This document shows, piece by piece, positions 5,703 to 9,310 of a stretch of DNA of 9,310 nt; the first letter of the stretch is position 1; each line of letters starts with the position of its first letter. A program made the translations under genes and the position numbers. The DNA lies in NCBI GenBank assembly GCA_041581055.1, contig JBFGCT010000168.1, positions 1 to 9,310 on the forward strand. The letters run 5' to 3'. Origin of the DNA: JBFGCT01 sp041581055 (GTDB lineage: Bacteria > Actinomycetota > Acidimicrobiia > Acidimicrobiales > Ilumatobacteraceae). Under the pieces are notes generated by a model. It searched no databases. It had not been told where the DNA came from and saw only the letters and a list, made by a program, of their open reading frames with translations.

Positions 5703-5894
5703 ATGAGGTTCATCAAGGGATTTGTCATCGGCGCCATCTTCGGAGTCGCCGTCGGAAGCACGATCAGCGAGCAGCAGCGCGGCGAGGTGGCGGCGCGCGC
5801 GTCCGCGATCACCAAGCGGCGTCTGCGGCAGGTCGGCGACACCGCGCCGACCACGACCGACGTGGCCGACGAGCCGGTCGCCGCATCGCTGTAG
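5703..5894 (+). CDS. YtxH-like small membrane stress protein (63 aa)
   Basis: The 63-residue product starts MRFIKGFVIGAIFGVAVGS, a Gly-rich membrane helix directly at the N-terminus (about 4-20), followed by a basic helical segment (EQQRGEVAARASAITKRRL) and a short polar tail. This order resembles YtxH-family proteins, and YtxH of Bacillus subtilis belongs to the SigB regulon; the resemblance is in architecture, so the family call is tentative. A near-consensus SigB/SigF promoter lies right before it and there is no Shine-Dalgarno, which fits leaderless translation from ATG 5703. It converges on dps, with 24 nt between stop codons. It probably acts at the inner face of the membrane under stress. 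Confidence 0.78.
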   Translation: MRFIKGFVIGAIFGVAVGSTISEQQRGEVAARASAITKRRLRQVGDTAPTTTDVADEPVAASL

Positions 5895-5918
5895 CCGTCA
5901 CCGGTTCGGCCGGCCGGC

Positions 5919-6401
5919 TCAAGCGAGCATCGAGCGCAGCATCCAGGCGGTCTTCTCGTGCACCTGGAGACGCTGGGTCAAGATGTCGGCAGTCGGTTGG
6001 TCGCCGGCGTCGTCGGCGGCCCGGAACGCCGTCCGCGCGCTGCGGGCGACGGCCTCGTGCCCGGCGACGAGGTCGGCCAGCATGTCCTCGGCCGAGACGA
6101 CGCCGTCGGCCTCGCCGATCGACGTGAGCGCCCCGATCTGCGAGTTGCTCCCCGGCGCGAACTCGCCGAGGGAGCGGATCCGCTCGGCCAGCAGGTCGAC
6201 CGCCGTCCAGAGCTCGTTGTACTGCTGCTCGAACATCAGGTGCAGCGTGTTGAACAACGGTCCGGTCACGTTCCAGTGGTAGCCGTGCGTCTTGAGGTAC
6301 AGCGTGTAGGTGTCCGCGGTCACGCGGGCCAGCTCGGCGGCGATCTGCCGGCGATCCTCATCCGGGATCCCGATGTCGATGGGGGGTGACGTGACGGCCA
6401 T
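5919..6401 (-). CDS. dps: Dps family DNA-binding ferritin-like protein
   Basis: Dps proteins form 12-subunit shells that oxidise and store iron using peroxide, protecting DNA under starvation and oxidative stress. The 160-residue product shows the family signature at about 38-80: THGYHWNVTGPLFNTLHLMFEQQY, then DLLAERIRSLG. The His of HWN, the His of TLH, the Glu four residues later (Asp in E. coli Dps) and the Asp and Glu of DLLAER are the expected ferroxidase ligands across the dimer interface. The length is typical. The N-terminal tail is short and not Lys-rich, so DNA binding is uncertain. ATG 6401 is preferred over the upstream ATG 6437 because AGGAG lies 5 nt before it (6407-6411). It has its own -10 candidate and is separate from the MNIO operon upstream. 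Confidence 0.95.
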   Translation of the reverse strand: MAVTSPPIDIGIPDEDRRQIAAELARVTADTYTLYLKTHGYHWNVTGPLFNTLHLMFEQQYNELWTAVDLLAERIRSLGEFAPGSNSQIGALTSIGEADGVVSAEDMLADLVAGHEAVARSARTAFRAADDAGDQPTADILTQRLQVHEKTAWMLRSMLA

Positions 6402-6435
6402 GGTTGCTCCTGTGTGACGGCTGTGGTGGGCCGTC

Positions 6436-6441
6436 ATCCTA
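6436..6441 (-). promoter_or_regulatory. Candidate -10 for dps (TAGGAT)
   Basis: On the minus strand this reads TAGGAT, a good TANNNT -10, about 35 nt before the dps start and well placed for a leader carrying the AGGAG ribosome site. I see no convincing -35 and no GTTT/GGGTA stress promoter here, so dps appears to be controlled differently from the plus-strand island. Confidence 0.4.
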
Positions 6442-6477
6442 CGCCGCCGTCGAGCGACGAGATCCCGTCGGGACGGC

Positions 6478-7380
6478 TCACGATGGCCCCTCGGCCGCGT
6501 CGGCCCGCCTCCTGAACAGGCCCGCCTCGATCCACTCGGCCCGCCAGGCCGACCAGCTCCCCTCCGGGGCGCCTGGTTCGCCGTCCCGCGCGGCGGCGGA
6601 GAGCTCCGCCGCCCGGCTCGGACCGACCCCGCCCCGCAGCGCGCGTAGGAAGTGGAATTGGCGTTCGGTCACCTCGACGATGTCCATGCGATACTCCCGG
6701 CGAACGACGACGCAGAGCTCGGGGGCCGGGAACGGCAGATCGGGCGACCCGCCGTTGGAGACCACGCGGTAGTAGCGGCTGATCGGGAACCGATGCCGGA
6801 AGAGATGGAGGACGGGAATCAGCTCGATCTCGTCATCGGCGTCGGACACCAGGGCGGGCGCGAACCGCTCGTCGGCGCGCTGGTCGAAGATCAGGTTGAC
6901 GGCGAACTCGAAACTCGCCAGCTCGATCATGAAGTCCGGCCACGACTCGCGTTCGGCGGCGTCCCGGTCGGGCCGGGTCTGTTCGAGGAACTGCGCGAAC
7001 CGCCCGCCCAGGTCGTTGAGCGTGTAGCTCTGGGGTGGGAAGGCGCGCAGGTAGTCGTCGGCGAAGGCCCTGAACAGCTCGGCGCCGAGGGCGTGCTCGA
7101 GCGTCGGGAACTGGCGCGACATCACCTCGCGCAGGCGGCCGAGGTAGCTGCGCTGGTAGATCGCCAGGTGCTGCCGGCTGCTCAACCCGGCGGTGGCGAC
7201 GACGAGGTCGGCGGTACGACCCGTGTCCTCCGCTCCGACGACCGGCGGCGTCGAGGTCGATTCCGTCGGCGCGCCCGTCGCGTCCGGCGACGGGGCGCGC
7301 CCGCCCGCCGCCCCCATCAGCATCGTCTGCATCCAGCGCTGCAGCTCGCGCAGCGGCGGCGGGCCGTCAGGCTCGGGCAT
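6478..7380 (-). CDS. DUF2063 protein, HvfC/BufC-like MNIO partner
   Basis: Proteins of this family accompany DUF692/MNIO enzymes and are thought to bind and present the precursor peptide. The 300-residue product has the family N-terminal helix (LRELQRWMQTML, about 10-21), then the DUF2063 core at about 66-165: RQHLAIYQRSYLGRLREVM, FPTLEHALGAELFRAFADDYLRAFPP, LNDLGGRFAQFLE, and WPDFMIELASFEFAVN. Residues about 185-290 form a second domain (RFPISRYYRVVSNGG and following), typical of the full-length members. A Pro/Ser/Thr-rich linker of about 40 residues (24-62) separates the first helix from the core. ATG 7380 lies 3 nt after the MNIO stop codon, so translation is probably coupled. It is the last gene of the operon; dps follows after a 76-nt gap with its own signals. 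Confidence 0.88.
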   Translation of the reverse strand: MPEPDGPPPLRELQRWMQTMLMGAAGGRAPSPDATGAPTESTSTPPVVGAEDTGRTADLVVATAGLSSRQHLAIYQRSYLGRLREVMSRQFPTLEHALGAELFRAFADDYLRAFPPQSYTLNDLGGRFAQFLEQTRPDRDAAERESWPDFMIELASFEFAVNLIFDQRADERFAPALVSDADDEIELIPVLHLFRHRFPISRYYRVVSNGGSPDLPFPAPELCVVVRREYRMDIVEVTERQFHFLRALRGGVGPSRAAELSAAARDGEPGAPEGSWSAWRAEWIEAGLFRRRADAAEGPS

Positions 7381-7383
7381 CGG

Positions 7384-8388
7384 TCACGCCGCCGGACCGG
7401 CGATCTCGGCGGCGACGTCGTTGACCAGGAACCCGACCGGGTTGGAGACGCTCTCGCCGGCCGCCTCGGGGGCCGGGCCGGCCGCCGGCTGGGGCGAGGC
7501 GCCCATGAACCGCTCGGCCTTGAGCAGTTCGGCGTGGCACGTGTCGAAGTCGGGGATGTGGTTGTCCCACTCGAGCAGGGTGGAGCAGCCGCCGGTCAGG
7601 GACCAGGCGAGGCGGAACAGCTCCCAGACCTCGTCGGTCACCTCGCGGTCGTGGGTGTCGACGATGTGGCTCCCGCAGTGCTGATGCCCGGCGAGGTGCA
7701 GCTGGACGACGCGGTCGTGGGGGAGCCCCTCGATGTACTCGACCGGGTCGAACCGGTTGTTGAAGCTCGACACGTAGACGTTGTTGACGTCGAGCAGCAG
7801 CCCGCAGCCGGTCTCCTCGGTGAGGCGCCGCAGGAACGTCCACTCGTCGATCGTCGAGTGCCGGAACGACAGATAGGTGCTCGGGTTCTCGACCACGAGC
7901 GGCCGCTCGAGGAAGTCCTGCACCCGGTTGATCCGGCCGGCCACGTGGGCGAGCGCCTCCTCGTCGAGTGGGACGGGCAGCAGGTCGTGGGTGTTGAGCC
8001 CGAGCACCCCGGTCCAGCACAGGTGGTCGCTGATCCACACCGGGTCGACCGCGGCGGCGAGGTCCTTGAGCTTGCGCAGGTAGTCGAGGTCGAGCGGATC
8101 GGTGCTCCCGATCGACATCGACACGCCGTGCAGCGCGATCGGGTAGCGCTCGGCGATCTGGCGCAGCACGTGACCCGGGCGGCCGCCGGAGTCGATGAAG
8201 TTCTCCGAGATCACCTCGAACCAGTCGACCGGCGGCCAATGCCGGAGGATGTGGGAGAAGTGGCTGCTCCTCAGCCCGAGTCCGAGGCCGACGTCGGGCA
8301 GGTCGAGCGCCCCACGCCGCCGCCGGTCACCCGTGCTCGTCCTCGCCGCAGCCGCGCAGGGTCTCGGGCATGGCTCGGATGCTGGCAT
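7384..8388 (-). CDS. DUF692/MNIO family iron-dependent oxidase
   Basis: MNIO enzymes (MbnB, TglH, ChrH, BufB types) are TIM-barrel proteins with two or three iron atoms that oxidise cysteine or other residues in ribosomal peptides. The 334-residue product has the family motifs in order: GLGLRSSH (36-43), EVISENF (58-64), ALHGVSMSIGS (85-95), WISDHLCW (118-125), VVENPSTYL (165-173), GLLLDVNNVYVS (196-207), QLHLAGH (229-235), VDTHDREV (243-250) and LLEWDNHIP (271-279). They supply the His, Asp and Glu residues expected as metal ligands. ATG 8388 is the only ATG, GTG or TTG start before the domain and has AGGAAA upstream (8395-8400). It overlaps the Cys-rich gene by 62 nt, so the first 28 residues are probably non-conserved. 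A C-terminal tail of about 38 residues (297-334) extends past the barrel. Confidence 0.93.
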   Translation of the reverse strand: MPASEPCPRPCAAAARTSTGDRRRRGALDLPDVGLGLGLRSSHFSHILRHWPPVDWFEVISENFIDSGGRPGHVLRQIAERYPIALHGVSMSIGSTDPLDLDYLRKLKDLAAAVDPVWISDHLCWTGVLGLNTHDLLPVPLDEEALAHVAGRINRVQDFLERPLVVENPSTYLSFRHSTIDEWTFLRRLTEETGCGLLLDVNNVYVSSFNNRFDPVEYIEGLPHDRVVQLHLAGHQHCGSHIVDTHDREVTDEVWELFRLAWSLTGGCSTLLEWDNHIPDFDTCHAELLKAERFMGASPQPAAGPAPEAAGESVSNPVGFLVNDVAAEIAGPAA

Positions 8389-9028
8389 CGATCATTTCCT
8401 GCGTGCTCTGGTTGGGGTCGTTGTAGCCGAACGAGCAGTACTTCTCGCCGCTGTTGCCGCACGAGTCGAACGTGCCGAGGGTCTGCTGCAGCCACTTGTA
8501 CGGGGGTCCGGCCGGGAACGGCGACGGCCCGTAGGTCCGGTGCGACCGCTCCATGCGCTCCTCGAAGAGGCGCCGAGCGAGGAGCCAGGTGCTCTTGCCG
8601 GCGTTCGGCCCCTCGGTGCTGAACCGCTCGGCCTCGATCGGCACGGCGCAGCTCCCTTGCCACGCGCAGTCGTTGACCCCGGGCTTGCACTGCTCCGACG
8701 CGTCGCCGTAGAGGCCGCAGCCGCCCTGGTCGCGGCAGTCGTTGAGCGTGTGGCAGTGGTGCACCGACGCCGTGGCGCACCGGCCGGTCCCCGCGCACGC
8801 GTTGGCGCCGTCCCGGCCGTGGCCCTTGCACGCGTTGAGGCCCATGCAGACGTGCAGCTCGCGGGCGACGGCCGCGCCGCTCGGCGGCGTCCCGCCCGAC
8901 CCGCCGCCGCCGGCGCTGCAGCTGTGCGCGCTCGTGCCGCACCCGTTCGATTGCTCGGCGTCGGCGCCGGTCGAGGCTGCGGCCTGCCGCGCCATGCGGT
9001 GTCGTGGTGGCTTGTCGGGGTTCGTCAT
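8327..9028 (-). CDS. Cys-rich protein, putative MNIO substrate
   Basis: This 233-residue protein with 15 Cys is the likely substrate of the MNIO encoded next. Residues 1-52 are polar, Gly/Ser-rich with two Cys and no signal peptide. Residues 61-127 hold ten Cys and four degenerate copies of N-[AD]-C-x3-G-x-[CD] at 65-73, 76-84, 96-104 and 119-127. The last (CKPGVNDCAWQGSCA) resembles the paired-Cys motif of DUF2282/bufferin precursors (AGKNDC...SCAG). Residues 133-233 form a Cys-poor region with aromatic and charged residues (STWLLARRLFEERM, PPYKWLQQTLGTFDSC, YCSFGYNDP), perhaps a folded domain. ATG 9028 overlaps the upstream stop in ATGA, with GGAGG 10 nt before it. A metal-binding, unmodified protein is the main alternative. 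The precursor role is inferred from Cys pattern and neighbours. Confidence 0.85.
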   Translation of the reverse strand: MTNPDKPPRHRMARQAAASTGADAEQSNGCGTSAHSCSAGGGGSGGTPPSGAAVARELHVCMGLNACKGHGRDGANACAGTGRCATASVHHCHTLNDCRDQGGCGLYGDASEQCKPGVNDCAWQGSCAVPIEAERFSTEGPNAGKSTWLLARRLFEERMERSHRTYGPSPFPAGPPYKWLQQTLGTFDSCGNSGEKYCSFGYNDPNQSTQEMIDASIRAMPETLRGCGEDEHG

Positions 9029-9310
9029 GCGAAGGACACCTCCGCTCCGCTCGGGCCGGTCGCACCGCTCGCGCCGAGGTACGGCTCCAACGGCACGTCG
9101 GGCAGGTCGAGGATCCGCTGGCCATAGCCGGCGAGCGTGCTGTCGTAGGCCACCGCCTGATTGAACAAATCGATGATCTGGCTCTTCGGACTCGACGCGG
9201 CGGCGAACCAGTAGTCCTCGAAGGTGCAGGCGGCGGTGTACTCCTTGCCGTCCTTCCGGGAGAGGTAGCGATAGCCGGTCATCGCCCCGCACAGCGAGTT
9301 GAGGAGGAAG
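9025..9310 (-). CDS. Partial gene, unknown, first visible in MNIO operon
   Basis: Only the last 94 codons are visible. The frame is open to the window edge, and the sequence before the internal ATG 9282 (FLLNSLCGA) reads like protein, so the true start probably lies outside. The visible part contains MTGYRYLSRKDGKEY, an aromatic stretch FEDYWFAAAS, a helix-like SQIIDLFNQAVAY and RILDLPDVPLEPYLG, and ends in a Gly/Ser-rich tail. I do not recognise the family. Its TGA (9027-9025) overlaps the start codon of the Cys-rich gene, so the two are translationally coupled and the product probably takes part in the same pathway, for example as another modifying or carrier protein. There is no membrane segment in the visible part. 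Confidence 0.7.
   Translation of the reverse strand, partial: FLLNSLCGAMTGYRYLSRKDGKEYTAACTFEDYWFAAASSPKSQIIDLFNQAVAYDSTLAGYGQRILDLPDVPLEPYLGASGATGPSGAEVSFA

Noticed and set aside
5901..5918. CCGG-rich palindromes between the YtxH-like gene and dps as a bidirectional terminator
   Set aside because: GCCGGCCGGC is self-complementary but has no loop of suitable size and no T-run on either side. In DNA this GC-rich such palindromes arise often.
6652..8622. 656-codon plus-strand frame opposite the MNIO operon
   Set aside because: It is antisense to three genes with clear family motifs and has repetitive Val/Glu/Arg-rich composition.

Overview
High-GC DNA with leaderless-style promoters, a SigB/SigF-family sigma factor and partner-switch regulators. 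This points to an actinobacterium, possibly of the Acidimicrobiia type; that placement is inferred from style and gene content, since no rRNA or marker gene is present. The window holds 12 well-supported genes, one weak small-CDS candidate and several readable promoters.

Left part (1-2640): an unassigned intergenic stretch with a CRP/GlxR-like palindrome leads into a small, lower-GC orphan gene (242-682, +). It converges on a probable secreted or membrane-anchored class 3 lipase (2398-716, -).

Middle part (2633-5894, +): a general-stress regulatory island. It contains a small acidic membrane protein, a degenerate RsbW-like protein, a SigB/SigF-type sigma factor, a helical membrane protein, a STAS anti-anti-sigma factor, a second (more canonical) RsbW-like ATPase, and a YtxH-like one-helix membrane protein. 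Three genes are preceded by near-identical GTTT-N16/17-GGGTAC promoters ending 9-10 nt before the first start codon. A fourth, weaker copy (GTTT-N16-GGGAAC) lies ahead of the helical membrane protein. The simplest reading is that the sigma factor transcribes its own island, with STAS and HATPase proteins as the switch.

Right part (9310-5919, -): dps (DNA-binding ferritin-like protein) with its own SD and -10, and upstream of it a tight operon running into the window from beyond 9310. The operon reads: partial unknown gene, Cys-rich protein, DUF692/MNIO iron oxidase, DUF2063 (HvfC/BufC-like) partner. This is the layout of an MNIO-modified peptide (RiPP, bufferin-like) cluster. The putative substrate is odd: 233 residues, 15 Cys, no signal peptide, four degenerate copies of a bufferin-like N-[AD]-C-x3-G-x-[CD] motif, and an extra C-terminal region of about 100 residues. 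This is the most interesting part of the window.
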